Below, one piece after another: positions 42,201 through 52,500 of a stretch of 64,000 nt of DNA (position 1 is the first letter of the stretch; every line of letters begins with the position of its first letter). Origin of the DNA: Whitmania pigra (taxonomy: Eukaryota; Annelida; Clitellata; Hirudinida; Haemopidae); contig JAJTWR010000242.1 of NCBI GenBank assembly GCA_021613335.1, positions 330,001 through 394,000 of the forward strand. The letters are read 5' to 3'. The notes beneath the pieces are model-generated. The model saw nothing but the letters and a program-made list of their open reading frames with translations, did not search any database and was not told the origin of the DNA. The translations under genes were made by a program, and so were the position numbers.

Positions 42201-43561
42201 TTTTACTTAAGTAATTTTTAAAAGAACTTCCCTAATCATAAGATTATTTTTAACAGAAATATTAGTGAGGTAAAATAATAATAAATACATTTTTAAATGT
42301 AATTAATACTTAAAACATTATTAAGGTAACACAATAGTTTATTTTCTTGCATGCAACTTGTCTCTCATGATTAATTGGTAACACTCTTTCATTGAGCCGA
42401 GTGAAAGAACAACATATACAGTACAGCTTGAGCAGAAAATCAAGATATTTTGTTTGTCAAGGGCTAGTCCTAAGTGAATGACATCCCATTTATATTTAGT
42501 CGTCAACTACACAAACATAAAAAATAAGATAAACTGACATCCTCGTTGAAAAGTTTGCTGAACTCCTTCCCAACAGGATCGACCAACTGAACTTGACCCG
42601 CGGAGAAGCCGATGACGAGCATGAGATGATCCGTCCGGGCTGTGCACGAGTTGAAGTCATGACAAGTGGGAGACGTGCCCCTGTACAATCTCTTGTCTAG
42701 GGGATGAGTGAGGTCGGCTGCCTAGTCAACAAATGATTGTTGGTCAAATATTGAAGCACTTTTATTTAAAACTAAATTAGCAAATGTTTTTGAGAACCTT
42801 ACCACAAAACTGAATATTATCTGGTAAAAGTGTTTTTCATTTATGAGATCTACATGTGCATTTAAACAATACTTCCAAGCTGAATAATTATTGCTATTGG
42901 TAATCAACATTAATTGTCTAGAGAATCTATACGTTAAACTTATTTAACAAATTTTGGGGAAAAAATCAAAAAAATTACTTTTTTGATTCCGTTGTATGGA
43001 TAAACATAAATTTCTTTTCCTATGTTGAAGCACAGTCTATCGTCAACAGCATTTGTTTCAGCATCTTTGGAGCGAACTAGAGATACTTTAACTGGAAGAT
43101 TGCTGTTTGTAGAAGCCGTACCATTTGTCATTGGCAATCTGGTGGGTCTGGCATATTCTGAGTGATTGAGCAATTTGTAGGTGCCTTCTCGAGTTACAAA
43201 TTGACATCTTATATCTCTGGCTTCATCTCTGTTGTAATTGGGGTCGCTTTGATAACGAGACATGGATCCTAATGTCTCGTTGAAAACCGACATGGCTTGT
43301 CTTGGTCTAGAGTAGAAATACTTCAATGTTTCAGCCGGGCCGCTTTATTTTATTTACAATCGCAACTCGGTTTCTTAAAAATGACACCATAGAATATTTA
43401 ATACCCCTCCTGACATTTCATAATTTTCATCGTAAAACCACCTCATCTGTCGCTTCCTATCTTAAAAAAAAAAATAACACTACGTGCGACATTTATTTAC
43501 AACATTTCTTCTATTTGCGACGCTAAAGCCGAGGTCGTTGCAGCGACTGCAGGTACTCACC
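39290..43561 (-). CDS. WDR20: WDR20, WD-repeat cofactor of USP12/USP46 deubiquitinases
   Basis: Coding exons on the - strand are 43293-42979, 42721-42539, 41707-41439 and 40544-39290 (673 residues). A probable non-coding first exon ends at 43561 with donor GTGAGT and joins the acceptor TACTCTAG (exon start 43306). Diagnostic motifs are [74 protein letters not shown] and YRFGSVGQDTRLCLWDLTED. The last exon also has a long Ser-rich insert and then CKKIAHERLTSLLFLEDC, in vertebrate WDR20 order. WDR20 binds USP12 and USP46 together with WDR48 and activates them. The protein is somewhat longer than the human one, mostly in the Ser/Thr-rich loop. An out-of-frame upstream ATG lies at the first exon junction. 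Confidence 0.95.
41088..41305 (+). mobile_element. SINE-like repeat copy B, with triplicated tail
   Basis: TTGGCTGAATGGG (box A-like) is followed by CAAAACCAGCCTGCACTGC, then three tandem units of GCGCTATATAAATGGTTACG (one reads GTGC). It ends CATGTAAATGAAGTTACAAT. It lies in a WDR20 intron, in antisense to the gene. Confidence 0.75.
41742..41884 (-). mobile_element. SINE-like repeat copy C, best preserved
   Basis: Read on the - strand it has box A-like GGTTAGCCGAATGGG. The box B region CGTGTTCGAAACCCAGCC follows, then the core CAGCCTGCACTGCC and the tail GCACTATATAAATGAAGTTA, ending in a short TTGA repeat. Its tail ends about 35 bases from the WDR20 exon 3 acceptor. Confidence 0.8.
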
Positions 43562-43805
43562 ATTCGTCCACCCAAAGCGCCCAGGAGCACACCAGCTTGA
43601 AATCACAACCACGTACCATGTATCAGTCGGAGGTAAACACAGCACAAAACGGCCAAACGCGATTTATTAGAAAACCGTAAGATAATGTAACACTGAAACA
43701 ACACTAGCACATTAATTAAACAAGGTCAGACGTGCCACTCTAAATACGTTATAAACTTATGCTGTCGTAAAATCAATGACGAGTTTCAATGGTGCCGTTG
43801 GACGA
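43294..43805 (-). other. WDR20 5' region and hnRNP L 3' UTR
   Basis: The genes are head-to-tail and closely packed. It contains the WDR20 first exon (ending 43561), the short first intron, and a likely hnRNP L polyadenylation signal. There is no repeat array. Confidence 0.6.
43663..43668 (-). terminator. Likely hnRNP L polyadenylation signal
   Basis: AATAAA on the - strand about 140 nt after the hnRNP L stop codon, the first such hexamer downstream of it. Confidence 0.55.
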
Positions 43806-46800
43806 TCAAGCGTTCGATGACACGGGCGGAGTATTCTTAATGGTGACGTCGGAAAAGCAGAACTTTAGAATGTAGGGGTTCTTTCCGGCTGCAGGTTTAA
43901 AAGCAAGGTTAAAATACTATTTATTCAATTCGTAAAAGTTAATTATCAAAATATTAAAGGCTGAACAACATCAGTTAATCATCTAGTAAAAAGTCTAAAT
44001 CAGTCTTAGAATTTATAAAGAATAGGAAATAATTAATTTATAGTATTTAAATGAAACCAACCAGGATTTGGAAGAGGGGTGTGGTTGCAGACGACCAGTG
44101 CCTCGACACTGTCACTCTTGTTGTCCCACTCTATCAAACCAGTGCTACTTTTTTCAGCTGTGGAGGAAATAGAATGATGACATATTTCAACTTATGCTAA
44201 AATTTATCTTGGCATTACATCTCGGCATAAGTACAAAGATGGTTATCTGTTTGACTTACACTTCGTAGGAAACACCTTGACTTTCTTTGGGTCCTTCACT
44301 TTACCATCACGGAAAACCTTGATGAGGTCCTCGTCCTTCAGACCAGGTGGAGCATTAAAGAAATACAAGATCTTTGAAGAGGAGTGGATCCCTAGGAAGA
44401 ATTTAATAGTTATCATAATGACATTCCTGCTTGTCTACAATCCTCATGCTAATTATCATTATTACTATATTCATCAAAGAACATAAGACTTAATAGATGA
44501 GATGGTTTTGCAATGAAAATTATGAAATATCAGGAGGGGTATCAAATATTCTTTGTTATCAGTAGCATATATCAACTGCCATCGTTACAAAAGTATGCTA
44601 GAACAGAAATCATTACTATTTTTGGCAGCTGCCTCAGGTGTGGTGAATCTGTTGTTTCTGTTACCCATGAAGTCCTGGAATGAAGGAGATCCGTCAGGTA
44701 GTTCTGTTGGGTTTGGCACATCCTGGATGAAGGCTTGCTTCGAGTTTCTGTTTAAGAACAAGTTCAATTGCAAATAGGAAATACAGAGACACTCTCAACA
44801 TTGCTATTTTACATAATCAATGGTATTTATGAGAAAGTAAAATTTAAAATGGATAACTAATTACATAAATGCTATTCTTATGTCTAGATTTCATATTCAT
44901 AAATATTAATGTTTAATTGTTCAGCTTTAACTAAAGAAATTACAATTAACATTAATAATAAATATTTTAACTTTAGGATAATCTCATACAAAGACTCACC
45001 CAATTAAAATCTTCTTTCCAAATAAAAATGTTCCATTTAGTGCATTAGCAGCCCTTTCACAACTCATGCAGTCCCCCATCTGAACCATAGCTACACCCTC
45101 CTTGCTTTTCAAGAACTTGATCTAATCATTTCATTTATTAATATTATCATTATTATGCACATTGGAAAGTACATTTACTGCCTCTTAATAATAAAAAAAA
45201 TATTATAATTAAAATAGTACACAAAAAAGAAAATGGTAAATCATTATGGCAAACATAGATTTATGCCAACCATCACCTTTATGAACATAAGAGCACATCT
45301 AAGTAAAATATAAACCATAACCACTAACCCTGACAACATTCCCATAAAGGCAGAACAGATTGAATAGCCTCATGCAGTTCATCTTCTCCCCATCAAGTCC
45401 ATAGACCATCATGACAGAGCCCTGTTGGAGCATCGGACCAGCACCCCCAGCCTCGTCATAATCCTGTTGGTAATCATCCATCCTCGGCTGACCCCCCATC
45501 ATGGGCGGATACATCGCTCGCACGCCACCCCTCATCATGCCCCCTCTCGGATAAGGCCCGCCACGACCCCTCGCAGGACCGGCAAAGTTATCGTGGGGGT
45601 AGTGGTTGCCATGATGCTCATAAGCTGGCGGATGGTATTCCTAAGCACAAATATAATGAAAAAATGTTAATACACTCAACAAAGTAAATCAGAATTACAC
45701 AAGATGTTAATAAATTTTAACCCACAGGAAAGCCAACCTGTCTGGGTCCAGGAGGTCCCCTTGGGGGAGCCATACCAAACCTGTCCCCAGCAGGATTTCT
45801 GTGGTAGTCGAATTCTTCATGCCTCGGTGGACCCCTGAAATGATCTTGGTATCCCCCATCAAATCCTGATCCTTGAGAGTTGTGCTTGGTATCCTCTAAT
45901 TAAAAAGACAAATCATCAGACATCTATTAGATAATGGCAATTGGAACATGATTTTTTTTTTAATTTTAATCATTTAAACAGGTTAGCTTAACAGACGGCT
46001 GTTACGAGCCATTTTCACAACCCAACCTGAAGCAGACTTATGCATCGTGTAAAGCATTCAAAACTTCATGTGAAAACAAATACAAACCTGAGAAATCTGC
46101 AAAACCACCTTGAGCTGGTCTTTCTCCTGAGGAAAACTTTGGGTCGGGAAGTAGCGGCAGGACCTTGCTATCTTGACCTGAAAGATGAATTATTTGTTAA
46201 CAAATATAACTGCCTATTCAGATTACTTCAAGTGATTACAAAGACACATCATGCATGGCACAAACGTCAAGATAGCTAAAAATCCAGACGAGATTCAAAA
46301 AGAGGTTAAAAACGAATGTCTGATTGGATTTGATTTCCAAATCCATCCTGAGATCTCAAAGCTTCTCGACGCCCTGCCGGTTCCAGATCCTCTTTCTATC
46401 GAGCCTGGAGGTCGACAGCTGAATCTGCAGATAAAGAATCCACAATGTACTTTTCTTCAAAACACTAGCGACTGATAGCATTTTAGCGTGGGTATTGTTC
46501 TTTTTCTTCTTGATCTCACAGTAGTAATGTATTGGTTATGGTTTTCTCCATAATTTTGAGTGTTTTGAATTTTTTAATCAAAATCCAATATTTCTTGTGT
46601 GACTTTTAGTATTTTTCAACAGACCAAGCTCAATTAGTGCTCTGATCATCAAAAATAAGAGATAAAATACGTTTCATTTATCGATAATTTCATTGATTGT
46701 ATTTTCCATGATGCACTCAGTTATGGAACTTGTAATTGTTTTGAGAAACATCGTTTGTATGTACAGTTTGTCTTTCTCTTGTCAACACTGATCTGGATAT

Positions 46801-49038
46801 TATTTGCCTGATTTTATCCCTTGTATATTTTCATGTGACTGTTGAAAAGGTACAAGGACATGTGTAAGTTAAGTTGATTGAAATTTGAGGTAAAATAAAA
46901 CAATTCGTTATGTAATCAAATGCTACGATGATATAACACTCTAGGGAGGGATTGGAAGATTGTTCAATCTATACCACAAATTAACAGCAAAAATTTTTTC
47001 TGAAAGTACTTTCAAGGCTTTTAATTGAAGTTTAACATTTATACCAATTTTAAGTTTGTTTTAATATATAGGGGCAATAATAAACCATATTATGTTATTC
47101 AGTACATCTTAACGTTTTGAAAATTTAATACTTCACCCAATCCTCCCCTAGTTTATCATTCTAAGAATCCAAGGGCTCCTTGTTTCAGCATGCATGGACA
47201 CATCGATAGATGTATAATTATATGAGATGATAATATTTCAATTCTTTTAAGTATACTTAATGACTGCACATTCATCTAGCTCGCATTTTATGATTTGGTA
47301 ATAAATTTAAAATGTAAAAAGTGAAATCCATGAAAACCTCTCACCTTTTCAAGGGATTTTAATTTGTATTGTCTCTCGTTGCAAACTCTTGAGCGAGAAA
47401 GGTTTATGATATTGCACAAGAATTTACACTGGGGCATCTTGGGTGTAAGCAGATTTTTAAATGTAAAATTTTTATGGGCAATTGGGTCTTTGGGTCCTGA
47501 TCTTGCCTTCATTAGGTCACTTTGTGTCAGTCGAAAAATTGAGGTAATTTTATTATCTCAGCACTTGTTCAAGATATGGGCTGCAATCTTCTCAATGTAG
47601 ATTTTCAAAATTTTAATTGTTAACCGAAAACATCGTAAACCAAAACTGAGTTGGGAAAGTCAATTTTTAAAGGGTTTCTTTTCAATTTTAAACACTTTGT
47701 TTTATGTTAGATTTGATTGTTTGATATTTTAAATGTGAAAATTTAAACGTTTTAAAAAGCATGCACAAACATAAATAAAACTCATGACAAGAGATTAATA
47801 AAAAACTTAACAATAATTACAAACCTAGCTTGTTAGTGTAATCCCAAGTGTCCTGATCATTCTTCACCACATTTAACCGGGCAGTCTAAAAGAAAATAGG
47901 ACATAATAGCATTTATGAAAACATTTATGTTGAGAATTGACAAATTTCATGACATTTTCAAAAGGAACGAAAATCCCAACCTTGGCCCATTCAATCTTTA
48001 GGGTACAACATCCAGAGTAAATGTCTGCTCCATTTAAAGTCTCTTTTATGGTCTCTGCTGACTGGATGCTATCGAATGTGGTTCTCAGTCAAGGAAAACC
48101 ACATTTAACAAATATCTATTGCCATTCATTAAGCCAAGTATGCAGCGAGCATAAAAACAATTGCTTTAATAGTTAGCTAAATTCAATTGCTTTAATAATC
48201 AATATTGTGCAGTATTAATATAAAAAGGATATTCGATCATCGCCTGCACTCCATTCTTTCGGATAATGACAATCCTGTTTACCACTGCATTGCTGTTTGT
48301 GCAAATAGTGTTCATCACATCCTGTGGAGTTAATGTTGTATTTTTATAACAATAAAAATAATAAAATTGCAAACGATAAATATACCAACCACTGTAATGG
48401 GATACTTTGGGTTAAGAACAGTAAATAACAGTACAGGTCCCTTCTTCTCTTCATTAAATCTAGGAGAAGCACAAAACAGCCTTTAATAAAATATTAGTAA
48501 TATGCAGCACTCACTACATGTTTTGCAATGCATAAATAGTATATAGCATCTACTTCTTAATTTAGTTAGCTGGAAAAATATTGAATTTAACCAACGGTTG
48601 AAATGATCCTGTTCTAGGCTGAGAAGCTGGAGGCTGGGTGTACTGAGATGAAAAACCATCATATGGCTGTCTACCCTGTCCAGCAAATGAACCCTGTTGT
48701 GGTCCTCCAAAACCACCCGATTGCTGTTAAGTTTGCAAAACGATTCCATTTAAGCTGTGTTAATAGCTTTCTACTGTACTTTATAAAATCTTTAAAAAAA
48801 TATTTAACGACAAACCCTCTACATTAAGTTACTATTATGCCTAATTCTAACTGTATTAATTGTTAATGTGCATTCACTTCATTAAAAAAAATTGGTAACT
48901 GCTTGCCAGGGAGTTAACATGCTTTTAGTATATTTTAGTTAGCAGTAATGCCCGGTAATCAGGCTAACATACTCTTTTCTGTGGAGGGCCGTAACTATTA
49001 CTGTCTTCAGGCCTTTCACGCTTTCCATGGTAAGACAT
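43806..49038 (-). CDS. HNRNPL: hnRNP L-type splicing regulator lacking a recognisable RRM1
   Basis: Fourteen coding exons on the - strand give 544 residues: 49038-48973, 48723-48596, 48459-48390, 48321-48233, 48077-47981, 47885-47825, 46177-46088, 45895-45738, 45640-45329, 45121-45000, 44747-44617, 44391-44260, 44157-44062 and 43888-43806. All junctions keep frame. Recognisable parts are RRM2 (about 73-150: LLFTVLNPKYPITV, LNGADIYSGCCTLKIEWAK), the Gly/Pro/Tyr-rich linker, RRM3 (about 328-400: VYGLDGEKMNC, FNLFCLYGNV) and RRM4 (about 447-530: KILYFFNAP, ILKFCFSD). RRM1 is missing between the start and RRM2. hnRNP L binds CA-rich RNA and regulates splicing in the nucleus. An AT-AC intron separates exons 4 and 5. 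The ATG follows a GTTGCAG, suggesting a 5' UTR intron. Confidence 0.95.
46178..47824 (-). other. hnRNP L intron 6 (1.6 kb), longest of the gene
   Basis: It separates RRM2-encoding exons from the linker. Most is AT-rich, but about 46255-46475 has balanced, codon-like composition with an open frame on the + strand. On the - strand this segment begins with an acceptor-like TTCTTTATCTGCAG. No good donor was found. Confidence 0.5.
48078..48232 (-). other. U12-type AT-AC intron in hnRNP L
   Basis: On the - strand the intron starts ATATCCTTTT (from 48232) and ends AACCAC (48078). It contains TTCCTTGACT (48096-48087), the U12 branch-site consensus, with the branch A 11 nt from the 3' splice site. 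There is no GT or AG at either boundary. Joining ATC-GA with A-TTC gives IEFD, matching hnRNP L (VEFD) exactly. Confidence 0.95.
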
Positions 49039-49546
49039 TACTGCAACAATTCAACAATTTTCACACAAAATTCCAGTTACGAACAATCGCCCAGCGATAC
49101 TAAACGAATCCAAAATGTCTACAGGTATCCAAAAATAATATATATAAATATAAGTAATATTTTATACATAATTTATTTTTAAATTTAAATAAAATAAAAT
49201 TAAACATTATAATTTGTGTTTATGCAATAATAAATTTTATTAAAATAAAATATGTTAAATAAAATAGTTCACCTTCGATTTAGTATATTTGTATAAACCA
49301 AGATGTTTTATTTTGTCTAATAAAATTGTTTTAAATTAAAAACAATCTAGCTTTGTTTTTAAGTTTTAATAAAATTAAACTTTGAAGCATTATGTAATTA
49401 GTAAAATCTAGTTTTTAATTCAAATGCTTAAATTGTAATTTGCTTATAACTAAAATTAGCAATTTGAGAGTTTGAATTTGTTTAACTTACTCATTACTAA
49501 GTTCTTGTAAACATGCGTACTTGATGATCTTTAAAAAACAGAGAAA
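49039..49546. promoter_or_regulatory. Head-to-head spacer between hnRNP L and ATXN7
   Basis: The start codons of hnRNP L (49038, -) and ataxin-7 (49547, +) are 508 bp apart. The spacer is very AT-rich with no clear TATA or CCAAT arrangement. A four-codon upstream ORF (49513-49524, ATG CGT ACT TGA) precedes the ATXN7 start. A shared promoter is inferred from geometry. Confidence 0.6.
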
Positions 49547-52500
49547 ATGGCCGAAAGTATTGGCAATCGCAAAAAGTTAAAAAGTGACAGTTCTTTGCGT
49601 TCATCTAATGCAATATCGTGGCAGTCATGGGCAGACAAATATTCTTTACCTCCCGGAACCGGTGATTTTATCTTTTCCATTTTAAAAATTCCAATAACTC
49701 TCTATCGCCCAGTTATTTGGATAATACGATTACAAATACTTCTGTTTCAAGAGTTGGACTCAAACAATGGGATCAGTGATTTTGTCATGTCTTTTGTCAT
49801 GTTACATGACATTATAATTGGTCACGTATCGCGTTTTATCGTTTCTTGTTATTTTATTTTTATGGTTTTTAGCTTTTGGGCATAATTTCTGAGGCAGCGT
49901 TTGTTATGATACATTTTTGTGTTACTAGGAATCAAAGAGCAAACCACAGATGTCGTTAAAATCTTTGCTAAAGGTTGGTTATGTGTTACATGCTGCTACT
50001 GCTTCGATGTTTTGTTTGAGAGCTTTTATGGTTTTGACATCAACAATTTGGTCATTCTCAAATATGAGAAAGTTATCATCATTTAGATGTGGGATTGTAC
50101 GGATTATCTCCTCGTTATGAAGATATTTGCTTGGTGGTGTGTAGAGTTTGCAAACAAATTTACAAAATGCAGGCTCTGTACGGACACTACGGTTCGTCAC
50201 CTTTAGATTTTTTTTTGTGCCAAATTTGAAGTCATTAACAGCTTTAAAAATACCAACAAAATCACAGATATTGATTAACAAGTAGATAATGTATGCTGAA
50301 CAAAACCATTGTCTTCATCCAAAAATGGTATGAAATGATTTTGTAAGCCTTTTGTATATACAGAAAGGAGACATGCTGAAAGATTGTCTCAAGTACTCCA
50401 TCAAACTATGTCTTCACGAAAGGATTACTATGGTTCCAGTAGCTCCAACACCTCCTTGGCGCATTCCTCGTCTACCGGACCAACTACTCTGGAAAAATTC
50501 TCTAGCTCCATGCATGGTTCACCAATATCAAAAGCAAAACCCCTAGAACCATTGCTGCCTTCTTTAGAATCTTCAGATCACGGGAGGATGAATCAAGATA
50601 AATCAAGGGAAAAATTCAAACCTGCAGAGAAGATTAACCATTCACATGAGAAAAACTATCAAGGGCTAAATGCAACTGCTGGGATTTCATCATCAGTATC
50701 ATCTACCAATGCCACTTCTGGCAACATCCCAAGCTCTAGGTCACAACCTATTGTTGCACCATCTTCATCAAATTCTGTTGTGGGAGGGCCAAAAAAACCT
50801 TCTGCCTTTCATTTTCCTGGATTTATTGCTAGGAAGTCCATGTCGAACATCTTTCCTGTAGAACCAGGTAGTTCTGCTGTGAGTTCAAATTCTGAAAACA
50901 GTTCTCGGATCATTTCCCAGACAGTTTCCATTAAGAAGACCACCCTGGACTCTACCTCTGTTTATGATTTTGATGACCTCTCTGTTTCCAAACAACCTTC
51001 AACCGACCATGGAAAATATTCCACGAAGAATAACAAATTGAAGGATCTTAGTTTGCCTGAAAAGGTTGAAACCAAGATGACAAAAGTGTCACCTTGTGAT
51101 AATAGAGATAAAGATTTATCAACATTTTCAAAAGGCTTCAAAACACCTGATCATGTATCAGTTTCCCTCAAAAATAGCTCTCACCCCCATACATTGTTGT
51201 CAAAAGATGCTAGCCATGTTAGTACAACTCACAAAAAACATATTTCATCAAAAACATCATCACCATCAAAGAGCAGCAAACTTGACACACCCACTCCTAA
51301 TCACAAGGCAAATTTAGATAAAGTCGTCAAGACAGTATATTCCTCGATGGAATCCAATCATAAAATAATGGGAAAAAAGGATGACAGCAACGAAAAGTGC
51401 GGCTCGTTGTCGAAGCCCAAGTCGTCTCTGTCTAGTCAGCCTCTGAGTCCCGAAAAGTATAAGCACAAAAAAAATAATGGGCCAGAACCTCCTATTTCCT
51501 CAGCTTTGTCAAAGAAAGAATTCGTTTCACCAAACTACACTAGTTCCGCAAATAATAAGTTAAAAAAACGGGTTGATGACATCTACTCCTCATCTTCTCC
51601 ATCTTCACTTTCTTCGAGATGTTCAACTCCCCAAAGCAAAAAACAGGAGGTCAGCCAGATGAAATCCTCTTCTTCTCCATTAAGTTCCTGCAAGCCTGCC
51701 TTTTCTCCTAATCAGGTCAGTCATATTCAGAAAGTTGAAAGGAGTAAGAAATTATCAGAAATGTCCAAGAGGGACTTGTTGCTCAATGCAAAAAAGTCAG
51801 CCAAAAAAATGTCACCAAAAGTGGGAAACAGACATTCGGTGTTGGCAGACAATCTGAGCAGTGACGACGAAGATGAAGTTTTACCATCTTCCAATAGGTG
51901 TTCAGGAAGTTTCAAAAAGATGGAGTTAAAAAATACTCTCGAGAATTCAACTTTGTACGTTAGCAAAGAGCAGAAGAGGACTTCAAAATCTAGATTTTCT
52001 ATCGATTCCAACAGCGATTCTTCTATCTCTGACTCTGAGCTCACGAGTCTCTCTGGAAATTGCATATCACTGGGCACAAAAGCCCCGTCAAAGACAAAGA
52101 AAGTAATTATTAGCGATTCCTGCATGGAAAACGAAATTATCAAACAGACTGACAGGATTCATAGAGCTTCACCTAAATTCTCCTCAGATGGTTTTTCTCT
52201 TTCGAGCTCCAGAAAACGAAGCCACTCGTCGGACGACGAAGATCCCGAATGCTTCGGCTCGTCGGGCAGGAGCACGAAAAAGCAGAAAACGCTAAAAAGT
52301 CAACAGTCTTTAGAAACATCTCCACTTCCCAATAAAAAAACTCAGCAGTCATCCAATCAGCCATCTCTATCTCCAGGAGGCACCAGTAGAAAACTACAGG
52401 GTGTTTCTAAAACCCTTAAGTTTGAAGTCAATACGTCTCCAGTATCGAACATCAAACAGAACTTCAATAGGGAAAAAAGAGTCAAAGACTCACTGCACGG

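Noticed and set aside
49979..50281. 100-codon open frame on the - strand
   Set aside because: It overlaps ATXN7 exon 3 (50087-50191, +), whose sequence and phases fit the ataxin-7 zinc finger; the antisense frame has no recognisable features.
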